Positions 8,892-15,641 of a stretch of DNA of 15,651 nt are shown piece after piece. The notes under the pieces were generated by a model. It saw only the letters and a program-made list of their open reading frames with translations. It had not been told where the DNA came from and made no database searches. Position 1 is the stretch's first letter, and every line of letters begins with the position of its first letter. The stretch is from an uncultured Bacteroidaceae bacterium (GTDB lineage Bacteria; Bacteroidota; Bacteroidia; Bacteroidales; Bacteroidaceae), in NCBI GenBank assembly GCA_904501775.1, contig CAJGCJ010000031.1, forward strand, positions 1 to 15,651, written 5' to 3'. Made by a program: the position numbers and the translations under genes.

Positions 8892-9896
8892 ATGCGTATA
8901 GCGATATATGGTGCCGGCTCGTTGGGTACAATTCTTGGAGCTTATATAAGCAAGAATGGGGGAACTATTGAACTCATAAACCGTAATAAGGCCCACATAG
9001 AGGCTCTTAAGACAAAAGGGGCCGAGATTGTAGGAACTGTAAATTTCAATCAGCCGGTGGTTGCGTATACCCCCGAAGAGATGAGTGGTGTATATGATAT
9101 AATATTCCTGATGACCAAGCAGCAGCATAACAATGAGGTAGTGTCGATGCTCGATAAGTTCCTTGCTACTGACGGTGTTATGGTAACTTTCCAGAATGGC
9201 TTGCCCGAGGTCCAGATAGCCTCTATCATAGGCGAGGAGCGTGTTCTTGGCTGCACTGTAGCTTGGGGCGCGACATTGAAAGCACCCGGCGTGTGCGAAT
9301 TGACAAGCGAGCCCGATGCACTTTCATTCTCACTTGGAGCAATATCGCAGAGTCGCAGCAAGCACTTCGCCAAGGTAAAGGAACTGCTTGAACTGATGGG
9401 TACTGTAGATGTTGAAGAGAATTTCATAGGTACACGATGGAGCAAACTGTTGATTAATGCTGCATTCTCGGGCATGAGCGCAGTGCTCGGCTGTACTTTC
9501 GGCGAGGCTTCGGCTCCGCGCGAGTCACGCAGGGTGGTGCAGGCCCTCATAAAAGAGTGTATCGATGTCTGCAAGGCGGGTGGCATACGCATTGAGCCTG
9601 TGCAGGGAAAGGATATTGTTAAATTGCTCGATTACAGTAACCCGTTGAAACGTGCTTTCTCTTTCTTTATTATACCTATTGCCATACGTAAACATGCCAA
9701 GCTGAAGGCAAGTATGTTGCAAGACCTTGAGAAGGGTAAGCTCACCGAAGTGGATGCCATCAATGGCGCAGTGTCGGATTATGGTAGAAAGGTTGGCTGT
9801 CCCACACCAATGAATGACCGTGTGGTTGAGATTATCCATAATATTGAGCAGGGTAAACTGAAACCCTGTTTCGGGAATCTGCAATACTTTAAATAG
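8892..9896 (+). CDS. 2-dehydropantoate 2-reductase family protein (ketopantoate reductase-like)
   Basis: A 334-residue NADPH-dependent reductase of the ApbA/PanE family. The N-terminal Rossmann fold opens MRIAIYGAGSLGTILGAYI with GAGSLG at 7-12. The family catalytic lysine is Lys185 in TRWSKLLINAAF, and the substrate/cofactor Glu is Glu286 in TEVDAINGAVSDYGR. PanE makes pantoate for coenzyme A synthesis. This protein is about 30 residues longer than E. coli PanE, with an insert near residues 235-270 (FSFFIIPIAIRKHAK). Bacteroidales often carry several members of this family, so panE function is likely but not proven, and no symbol is given. It may be cotranscribed with nfo. Its start at 8892 leads directly into the Rossmann strand. 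Confidence 0.88.
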   Translation: MRIAIYGAGSLGTILGAYISKNGGTIELINRNKAHIEALKTKGAEIVGTVNFNQPVVAYTPEEMSGVYDIIFLMTKQQHNNEVVSMLDKFLATDGVMVTFQNGLPEVQIASIIGEERVLGCTVAWGATLKAPGVCELTSEPDALSFSLGAISQSRSKHFAKVKELLELMGTVDVEENFIGTRWSKLLINAAFSGMSAVLGCTFGEASAPRESRRVVQALIKECIDVCKAGGIRIEPVQGKDIVKLLDYSNPLKRAFSFFIIPIAIRKHAKLKASMLQDLEKGKLTEVDAINGAVSDYGRKVGCPTPMNDRVVEIIHNIEQGKLKPCFGNLQYFK

Positions 9897-9950
9897 GGGA
9901 GCAGATAGCAACTAATTATTAAAAAAGAGCAATCTTTGCATAAAATAGTT

Positions 9951-9982
9951 ATTGCGCGTAATTAGGGGCGGTGTTAATTTTG
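9951..9982 (+). promoter_or_regulatory. Promoter of the feoAB operon
   Basis: TAATTTTG (9975-9982) is an exact TAnnTTTG -7 box, with ATTG (9951-9954, one mismatch to TTTG) 20 nt upstream. The expected transcript start is near 9988, leaving about 70 nt of leader before the ATG at 10057. The -7 box is embedded in a perfect inverted repeat. Confidence 0.7.
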
Positions 9983-9996
9983 CTATGCAAAATTAA
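9974..9996. promoter_or_regulatory. Candidate operator overlapping the feoAB -7 box
   Basis: TTAATTTTGC (9974-9983) and GCAAAATTAA (9987-9996) are perfect 10-bp inverted repeats separated by TAT. The repeat covers the -7 box and the predicted start of transcription, the classic place for a repressor such as an iron regulator. It does not look like the E. coli Fur box, and no specific regulator can be named. A closely similar element lies at 14747-14767. Confidence 0.55.
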
Positions 9997-10056
9997 TGTG
10001 ACAAGGACAGCACTTTTGTATTACAATAGTTGCCTGTCGGCATAGTAATAGATGAA

Positions 10057-12453
10057 ATGAAACTATCGGAGTTGAAAAATGGCGAAACTGCCGTAATTGT
10101 GCGCCTTTCGGGACACGGCGGTTTTCGTAAACGTATAATGGAAATGGGGTTCATACGCGGCGAGAAGGTGAAGTCGGTATTGGACTCTCCTATGCACGAC
10201 CCTGTAAAATACCATGTAATGGGTTACGATGTCTCTTTGCGTCGTAACGAAGCATCAATGATTGAGGTGCTGCCCGAAGAAGAGGCCCGGAAAGAGTTGA
10301 CGCCGGTGCACTCTTTCGGATGTATGTCGGCGTGTGAGAATTGCAACAGCAACTTTGGATGCAACTGTATCTATCGCCCTTCGTCTACACGCCGCGACAA
10401 GGTTATTGAGATTGCATTGGTGGGTAACCCCAACAGCGGTAAGACCTCGCTCTTCAATGCTCTCTCGGGCAGTAGTGAGCATGTAGGCAACTACAGCGGT
10501 GTAACAGTGGATGCCAAGACCGGTACTTTTAGTTACAAAGGTTATCGCATCAATATAACAGACCTTCCCGGCACCTATTCAATATCGGCTTATTCGCCCG
10601 AGGAGAGATATGTGCGACGACATCTCTTTGAGAAACAGCCCGATGTGATAATAAACGCAGTTGTTGCATCTAACTTAGAGCGTAATCTGTATCTCACAAC
10701 CGAGCTTATAGATATGAATCTGCGTACGGTGGTGGCGCTTAATATGTATGACGAGCTCGAGGCGAGTGGAGCAAAGGTCGACTATGAGCATCTTGGCGGC
10801 ATGATGGGTATTCCCATGATTCCTACTGTTGCGAAAGCCGGCAGGGGGCTCGACAAGCTGCTTGACACAGTAATTGAACTTTTCGAGGGAGAAAATAAGA
10901 CAATACGTCACATACACATCAATTACGGAAATGTGTTGGAGAGTGAGTTGGCTCCTCTCTCGCACGATCTTCATGCAGCCGATGACCTTCCCCAACAGTT
11001 TCCTGTGCGTTATTGGGCGCTCAAACTGCTTGAGCAGGATAATGAGGCACTTAACCTGTTGCAGGGATGCAAGGAGCTTGGACACTGGAATACAAAGGTG
11101 TCGAAGGCCGTGAAAAATATCCATGCAAGGCTTGGAATAGATGTAGAGACTGCTATAAGTGACGCTAAGTATGGCTTTATAAACGGTGCTCTGCAAGAGA
11201 CCTACACAGCCGGTAACAAGGATACGCTGCAGCACACACGACGCATCGACCGTCTGGTTGCCAACAAGTGGCTGGGCTTTCCTATGTTCCTTGCCCTTAT
11301 GTGGCTTATGTTCACTGCGGTGTTCAGGTTGGGCGCATATCCGCAGGAGTGGATTGATGCAGCATTTGGTATGCTTGGTGACTTCGTTGCCGGTATAATG
11401 CCGGCCGGAGCATTGCAAGATTTGCTCGTAAACGGAATAATAGGCGGAGTAGGCAGTGTGGCTGTCTTCCTGCCCCAGATTCTCATATTATACCTCTTTA
11501 TATCCCTGATGGAAGATTCGGGATATATGGCAAGGGCAGCCTTTATTATGGACCGTCTGATGCACAAGATGGGACTGCACGGCAAGTCATTCATTCCCAT
11601 GATAATGGGATTTGGATGTAATGTGCCGGCCATAATGGCAACCCGTACCATCGAGAGCCACAGCAGTCGCATAATAACAATACTTATAACACCGTTCATG
11701 TCGTGCAGTGCGCGTCTGCCGGTGCTTATCCTTTTTGCAGGTACATTCTTCCCCCGTTACGCACCCACGGTGCTCATATCACTATATATACTTGGTGTGC
11801 TGGTGGCTGCAGTTACGGCACGTCTGTTGCGTAAGACAAAATTCAAGGATGATGAAACACCTTTTGTGATGGAACTGCCTCCTTATCGTGTGCCTACATT
11901 CACTGCAACCTTACGCCACATGTGGGAGAAGTGTGAACAATACCTTCGCAAGATAGGTACTATAATATTGGCATCTACGGTAATCATTTGGTTCCTCAGC
12001 TATTATCCGCGACCCGAAGTGGTAGTTGATGTGGCTGATATACCTGTTCAGCAGGCTGTGGAGAATGATTACAGTAATTCGTATATAGGTAAAATAGGTA
12101 AATTCATTGAGCCGGTAATGGCTCCTTTGGGGCTTAACTGGCGTGCAACAATAGGTATAATAACAAGTATTCCGGCGAAGGAACTTGTTGTAAGTACATT
12201 AGGAGTGCTTTACAGCAGTGAGAGCGAAGAGGGATTGCAGCAGTCGCTGCTCTCTTCGGGCGATTTTACAACCGCTTCGGCTGCCGCCTTCCTTGTCTTC
12301 ATACTGCTCTTCTTCCCCTGTATTGCCACAGTGGTAGCAATAGCCGATGAGACTGCAAACTGGCGCTGGGCACTCTTTTCGGTCATCTACAATACTGCAG
12401 TGGCATGGGTGGCCGGCTTCCTCGTATATACGGTGGGAACATTGTTGTTTTAA
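10057..12453 (+). CDS. feoB: Fused FeoA-FeoB ferrous iron transporter
   Basis: A 798-residue ferrous iron uptake protein of the inner membrane. Residues 1-72 are a FeoA-type SH3-like domain (MKLSELKNGETAVI, then RIMEMGFIRGEKV). Residues 85-105 are a cysteine-rich linker (Cys89, 93, 96, 102 and 104). The FeoB G domain follows: G1 GNPNSGKT 123-130, G2 Thr150 in NYSGVTVDAKTG, G3 DLPG 169-172 and G4 NMYD 229-232. The helical GDI region comes next, then the membrane part beginning near residue 400 with FeoB gate motifs GFGCNVPAIMATRTI and MSCSARLPVLILFAG. FeoA-FeoB fusion is usual in Bacteroidetes. I chose ATG at 10057 because the FeoA domain begins there; an upstream in-frame TTG at 10030 would only add nine non-conserved residues. 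It heads a four-gene cluster, with 19 nt to the next gene, and its promoter has an operator-like palindrome. Confidence 0.96.
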   Translation: MKLSELKNGETAVIVRLSGHGGFRKRIMEMGFIRGEKVKSVLDSPMHDPVKYHVMGYDVSLRRNEASMIEVLPEEEARKELTPVHSFGCMSACENCNSNFGCNCIYRPSSTRRDKVIEIALVGNPNSGKTSLFNALSGSSEHVGNYSGVTVDAKTGTFSYKGYRINITDLPGTYSISAYSPEERYVRRHLFEKQPDVIINAVVASNLERNLYLTTELIDMNLRTVVALNMYDELEASGAKVDYEHLGGMMGIPMIPTVAKAGRGLDKLLDTVIELFEGENKTIRHIHINYGNVLESELAPLSHDLHAADDLPQQFPVRYWALKLLEQDNEALNLLQGCKELGHWNTKVSKAVKNIHARLGIDVETAISDAKYGFINGALQETYTAGNKDTLQHTRRIDRLVANKWLGFPMFLALMWLMFTAVFRLGAYPQEWIDAAFGMLGDFVAGIMPAGALQDLLVNGIIGGVGSVAVFLPQILILYLFISLMEDSGYMARAAFIMDRLMHKMGLHGKSFIPMIMGFGCNVPAIMATRTIESHSSRIITILITPFMSCSARLPVLILFAGTFFPRYAPTVLISLYILGVLVAAVTARLLRKTKFKDDETPFVMELPPYRVPTFTATLRHMWEKCEQYLRKIGTIILASTVIIWFLSYYPRPEVVVDVADIPVQQAVENDYSNSYIGKIGKFIEPVMAPLGLNWRATIGIITSIPAKELVVSTLGVLYSSESEEGLQQSLLSSGDFTTASAAAFLVFILLFFPCIATVVAIADETANWRWALFSVIYNTAVAWVAGFLVYTVGTLLF

Positions 12454-12472
12454 ATTATCAGTAAATTGAAGA

Positions 12473-13180
12473 ATGAGAAAGAATACACTATATTCAGCAC
12501 GAATGAAAATGGCCGATCTGATTTCGGCCGACAATGAACTGTTGTCGATATTGCAGCGTACAGGTGTGCAGCTGGGTTTTGGCGAGTCTACGGTTGCAGA
12601 TGTCTGTTCACGGTATAAGCTATCTACAGAACTGTTCCTTATGATATGCAATATATATTCGTTCCGTGACTATGATATCAATGTAGAGTCATTGTGCGCC
12701 CATGATCTGGTGCATGTGACAAACTATCTGCGTGCTTCGCACATATATTATAAGAGTGTCTGCTTCCCTCAGATACATAATAAGATTCATAAATTGGTCG
12801 AGGGTCTCGATGATATAAACCGTCGTTTGATTGATAAGTTCTACGACGATTACGATGCCGAAGTAACCAATCACTTTGCCTTCGAAGAGAATGTCGTCTT
12901 CCCTTACATCGACTCTCTGTTGAGCGAAGGGAAGAACAGAAAGGCCGACTTCTCAATATCCAAATTCGAAGAGAACCATAATTATATTGGTGAGAAACTT
13001 AACGACCTCAAGAACATTATTATAAAATATCTTCCTGTGGAGTACTCGTCGCCAATACGCTTCGAGATTCTTAAGGATATATATGATGTGGAGAAAGATT
13101 TGCATAAACACTCTCTCATTGAGAACAAACTGCTTGTTTCGTTAGTAGAGAAAATAGAGAAAAGCTATGAGCAAGCATAA
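12473..13180 (+). CDS. YtfE/RIC-like di-iron hemerythrin-domain protein
   Basis: A 235-residue cytoplasmic protein close in length and layout to YtfE/ScdA/DnrN, which repair iron-sulphur centres damaged by nitric oxide or peroxide. Residues 11-60 resemble the ScdA N-terminal domain (MKMADLISADNELLSILQRTG). The Cys-Cys pair of YtfE (DFCCGG) is replaced by QLGFGE at 33-38. The C-terminal hemerythrin-like four-helix bundle keeps the complete YtfE di-iron ligand set with matching spacing: His90, His134 with Glu138, His169, and His213 with Glu217. A di-iron site is therefore very likely. It sits 19 nt after feoAB, and its last 14 nt overlap the LuxR-type regulator gene, implying coupled translation and perhaps a physical partnership. 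Whether it repairs iron centres or senses O2/NO is open. Met11 and Met13 are alternative starts. Confidence 0.88.
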   Translation: MRKNTLYSARMKMADLISADNELLSILQRTGVQLGFGESTVADVCSRYKLSTELFLMICNIYSFRDYDINVESLCAHDLVHVTNYLRASHIYYKSVCFPQIHNKIHKLVEGLDDINRRLIDKFYDDYDAEVTNHFAFEENVVFPYIDSLLSEGKNRKADFSISKFEENHNYIGEKLNDLKNIIIKYLPVEYSSPIRFEILKDIYDVEKDLHKHSLIENKLLVSLVEKIEKSYEQA

Positions 13181-13766
13181 GAAGATAAAGGTACTGCTCA
13201 TTGAGCCCTCTGAGATAATATCATTGGGCATGAAGGAGATAATCGATCGCAGCAGCGAGTTCGAGGTTGTGAGTACGTTGACAAGCCCCGAACTCTACAA
13301 TAATATACAGACAAAGCCCGATGTTGTAGTGGTGAATCCTGTGGTGGTGAACTACAACGAAAGGTTCGATGTGCGCTCCTACTTCTGTGCCAATAATGAA
13401 AATATATCGATAGTGGCACTTACCAACAACGGCTACGAAGAGAGTGTAATGCGACTCTACGATGGATGTATAAATATATACGACAATGCCAAGCGCGTAA
13501 TACAGAAGTTGCAGAGCGCAGTAGAGGAGGCTCAGAATAATCCCAAAAACGATGTCAATGAGTTGTCGGTGCGTGAGCGCGATATACTTATAGCTGTTGC
13601 CAAGGGAAAGGCTAATAAGGAGATTGCCGACGAATTCAATATATCTATATATACCGTAATATCGCATCGTCGCAATATATCACGCAAACTGGGTATCAAC
13701 TCGGTGCCGGGACTCACTGTATATGCGATAATGAACAAACTTGTAGACATTTCCGATTTTAACTGA
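13167..13766 (+). CDS. NarL/LuxR-type regulator with degenerate receiver domain
   Basis: A 199-residue DNA-binding protein. Residues 7-122 have a response-regulator-like alternation (IKVLLIEPSEIISLGMKEII, then KPDVVVVNPVVV, then ISIVALTNNG). Key residues are missing: the acidic pair is Glu13-Pro14, the phospho-acceptor position is Asn57 rather than Asp, and the conserved Lys of the fifth strand is absent (CINIYDN). Thr86 is kept. Residues 132-195 are an intact LuxR/GerE helix-turn-helix (LSVRERDILIAVAKGKANKEIADEFNIS, then TVISHRRNISRKLGI). It should bind DNA as a dimer but cannot be phosphorylated in the usual way. The gene starts inside the hemerythrin gene (14-nt overlap) and ends 5 nt before the sulfoxide reductase gene. 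No histidine kinase is nearby. Likely targets include its own operon promoter (inference). Confidence 0.88.
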   Translation: MSKHKKIKVLLIEPSEIISLGMKEIIDRSSEFEVVSTLTSPELYNNIQTKPDVVVVNPVVVNYNERFDVRSYFCANNENISIVALTNNGYEESVMRLYDGCINIYDNAKRVIQKLQSAVEEAQNNPKNDVNELSVRERDILIAVAKGKANKEIADEFNISIYTVISHRRNISRKLGINSVPGLTVYAIMNKLVDISDFN

Positions 13767-13771
13767 TAGCA

Positions 13772-14245
13772 ATGGCCGAGTCGTTACAGATAGCAAAGGG
13801 TGGTAAAGAGGAGAAATATGCGCTTCTCTATTCGCAGGTGCAGTCGTTGGTCGAGGTAGAGAACGACACTATTGCCAACATGGCAAATATAGCATCGATG
13901 CTCCATTATACATTCAACTTCTGGTGGACAGGCTTTTATCGTGTATGTGGCGATGAACTTGTACTTGCTCCTTTTCAAGGTCCGCTTGCATGCTCTCGCA
14001 TAAAATATGGCCGAGGTGTGTGTGGCACTGCATGGAAAGAGAGATGTACCCAAGTTGTTCCGGATGTAGAGCTTTTCCCGGGACATATAGCATGCAGCAG
14101 TGAGTCGAAAAGTGAGATAGTGGTACCTCTGTTCGATGCCGACGGAAACGTGACAGCAGTCCTTGATATAGACAGTGAGAAATATGCAACCTTTGACGAG
14201 TGCGACAGCGCGTGGCTGCAAAAGATTGTGTCACTTATCCGATAA
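13772..14245 (+). CDS. msrC: Free methionine-(R)-sulfoxide reductase (GAF-domain fRMsr)
   Basis: A 157-residue cytoplasmic GAF-fold enzyme that reduces free methionine-R-sulfoxide with thioredoxin-type reductant, part of oxidative damage repair. The signature is nearly complete: NFWWTGFYRV (49-58), LAPFQGPLACSRI with Cys74, GRGVCGTAW with Cys84, VPDVELFPGHIACSSESKSEIVVPL with Cys108, and LDIDS (131-135). The three cysteines match E. coli Cys84, 94 and 118 with a constant offset of 10, so the active site is intact. It is the last gene of the feoAB cluster, 5 nt after the regulator. Its TAA stop directly abuts the stop codon of the opposing YbaN-family gene. The symbol msrC (yebR in E. coli) is by homology. 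Confidence 0.92.
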   Translation: MAESLQIAKGGKEEKYALLYSQVQSLVEVENDTIANMANIASMLHYTFNFWWTGFYRVCGDELVLAPFQGPLACSRIKYGRGVCGTAWKERCTQVVPDVELFPGHIACSSESKSEIVVPLFDADGNVTAVLDIDSEKYATFDECDSAWLQKIVSLIR

Positions 14246-14605
14246 CTATCTTAACGTTTTATAATGCAGAATGTGTGCGCTTATGGCAATAGCAAGCACA
14301 ATAAACATCAGGCTAAGCAGCCACGACTGCGCCACGCATACAGCGCAGTAGACAAGTGTAATCCATACAAGGCTCACCGATACAATCTTCACCCTCAACG
14401 GTATGGCCTTGTGTTCGCGGAAATTCTTTATATACGCTCCCAAGTGAGGATGCGACAGCAGCCAGTCATACAGCCGTTTTGAACTGCGGAAATATAGCGC
14501 AGCTGCAAGCAACAGGAATGGGGTGGTGGGCAGTAAAGGCATAAATACTCCAATTATACCAAGTATCAATGCAATGGTGCCAAGCGTGGCATATATAAAT
14601 TTCAT
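14246..14605 (-). CDS. YbaN/DUF454-family inner-membrane protein
   Basis: A 119-residue membrane protein with the DUF454 signature: GIIGVFMPLLPTTPFLLLAAALYFRSSKRLYDWLLSHPHLGAYI (14-57) followed by the loop FREHKAIPLRVKI. Membrane segments are roughly residues 4-22, 27-39, 73-90 and 93-110. The family is widespread (E. coli YbaN, PA-family relatives near haem or iron genes in some genomes) but has no settled function. It is monocistronic, transcribed toward the feoAB cluster with no intergenic space at its 3' end, and has a good promoter at 14630-14660. The start at 14605 leads directly into the first helix. Confidence 0.9.
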   Translation of the reverse strand: MKFIYATLGTIALILGIIGVFMPLLPTTPFLLLAAALYFRSSKRLYDWLLSHPHLGAYIKNFREHKAIPLRVKIVSVSLVWITLVYCAVCVAQSWLLSLMFIVLAIAISAHILHYKTLR

Positions 14606-14629
14606 GGTCTCCTTTAAGAATTACTGCCG

Positions 14630-14660
14630 CGAAGTTACGAAAAAAATATATAGCATCAAA
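14630..14660 (-). promoter_or_regulatory. Promoter of the YbaN/DUF454 gene
   Basis: On the minus strand TTTG (14660-14657) is followed after 19 nt by TAACTTCG (14637-14630), which differs from the TAnnTTTG consensus at one base. The start codon lies 24 nt further on. Confidence 0.65.
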
Positions 14661-14691
14661 AGAGCCATAATTTCTAAAAGTTATTCAAAAG

Positions 14692-14718
14692 TTGCACAAA
14701 CAGGGTTAAAATGTGCAA
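14692..14718. promoter_or_regulatory. Inverted repeat between divergent promoters
   Basis: TTGCACA (14692-14698) and TGTGCAA (14712-14718) are perfect 7-bp inverted repeats with a 13-nt spacer. They lie just upstream of the expected -33 region of the DUF2147 gene and about 30 nt upstream of the YbaN-family promoter. The position suits an activator site or shared operator; a chance repeat is also possible. Confidence 0.3.
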
Positions 14719-14746
14719 TAGACTGCGCCCTTATGTCTAAAATTTC

Positions 14747-14767
14747 TAATTTTGTAGCCGAAAATTA
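14747..14767 (+). promoter_or_regulatory. -7 box and operator-like repeat of the DUF2147 gene
   Basis: TAATTTTG (14747-14754) is an exact TAnnTTTG -7 box ending 26 nt before the ATG; no good -33 box is visible, which suggests a need for activation. The box forms an inverted repeat with GAAAATTA (14760-14767) across five bases. The same arrangement, TAATTTTG-N5-CAAAATTA, occurs at the feoAB promoter (9975-9995), so 15 of 16 arm bases agree. Confidence 0.5.
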
Positions 14768-14780
14768 AAATATACACATA

Positions 14781-15236
14781 ATGAAAAAGTTTATTATCAC
14801 ATTGATGATGGCAATGTTTGTTGCCGTTCCTTCATTCTCACAGTCACTTAACAACAATGCCGACGCAATTGTAGGTGAGTATCTTACCGACAGAGGCGGT
14901 AGTAAAAGCAAAGTGCGTGTAACCAAGTTGTCTGATGGTACATATATGGCACAGATGTTCTGGGTTGAGAATCCCTATGATAAGAATGGAAACAGACGTA
15001 AGGATGTAAAGAACCCCGATAAGAGCCTTCGTAATGTAGATATCGACAAGGTTGTGATTGTAAAGGGTCTCAAATATGATGCCGAGGAGAAGGAGTGGAA
15101 CGGTGCCAAGATATATGACCCCTCAAAGGGAATACGTGTAAATGTTGAGGCTGAATTTGTAGAGCCCAATAAGCTCAAGTTGTTCGGCAACATCTGGGGA
15201 ATTGGTACTACTATCTATTGGCAGAAGCTGAACTGA
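14781..15236 (+). CDS. Secreted DUF2147-family protein
   Basis: A 151-residue exported protein with a signal peptide (MKKFIITLMM..., cleavage likely after Ser20 in SFS-Q). The mature part is a DUF2147 domain: IVGEYLTDRGGSKSKVRVTK, a central NPDKSLRNVDI, the hallmark EWNGAKIYDPSKGIRVNVEAEF (about 108-129), and the close KLKLFGNIWGIGTTIYWQKL. The family probably forms a small beta-barrel in the periplasm or at the cell surface; the ligand and role are unknown. No lipobox is present, so it is probably periplasmic. It has its own promoter with an operator-like repeat shared with feoAB, which hints at iron or stress control (inference). A weak hairpin (CAGTGT 15256-15261, ACACTG 15275-15280) follows the stop but lacks a T-run. 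Confidence 0.88.
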   Translation: MKKFIITLMMAMFVAVPSFSQSLNNNADAIVGEYLTDRGGSKSKVRVTKLSDGTYMAQMFWVENPYDKNGNRRKDVKNPDKSLRNVDIDKVVIVKGLKYDAEEKEWNGAKIYDPSKGIRVNVEAEFVEPNKLKLFGNIWGIGTTIYWQKLN

Positions 15237-15246
15237 TAGATTTTAA

Positions 15247-15641
15247 AGAGATTCGCAGTGTGGCAGAGAGCAGAACACTGTCAGTCGAGGGACTATCCAT
15301 AATTTCATAATCAACACCGCTCATCGTTGGTATCCCGATTTTGCCCACCTCCTAAGATTGGAACGCCTCGCCAAGCAAATCGGGCTTTCGGCTATGGAGT
15401 TTGCCGAACTGATTAAGGGTAGGATTGTGAACTTTACAGGGCGACTATTTTCCTCGGAGCACAACCGAAGGTTTGCTACGGATAATACCCCTTTGCAGAT
15501 TCTGCGAGATAACGATAGGGACTCACCCTAACCGCAAATCGAATACCTATCAGCCAATGGTTCTGCGAGCAATACGACAAACTTCGACAGTCAATCCGAC
15601 AACCTGTACAACCAAAGAAAAACAGAGGAATGAAACTCTAA
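15247..15641 (+). pseudogene. Frameshifted remnant of a probable transfer-element accessory gene
   Basis: No intact gene fills the last 415 bases. A frame open from 15247 (after a TAA at 15244) has no start codon before its conserved part and reads INTAHRWYPDFAHLLRLERL, then KQIGLSAMEFAELIKGR, then FTGRLFSSEHNRRF and LQILRDNDRDSP, ending at a TAA at 15529. From 15522 a neighbouring frame carries on naturally (LTLTANRIPISQWFCEQYDK, then LRQSIRQPVQPKKNRGMKL) to a TAA at 15639. A lost base (or two extra bases) near 15520 would explain this. The composition and the lysine-rich ending remind me of accessory proteins near relaxase or topoisomerase genes in Bacteroidetes conjugative elements, but I cannot name the family. 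The left edge is uncertain. An ATG at 15647 may open the next gene. Sequencing error is an alternative explanation. Confidence 0.5.

Noticed and set aside
10675..11418. Minus-strand open frame of 247 codons inside feoAB
   Set aside because: It is fully antisense to FeoB, rich in Cys/His/Ile with no domain pattern, and has no promoter or neighbour support.
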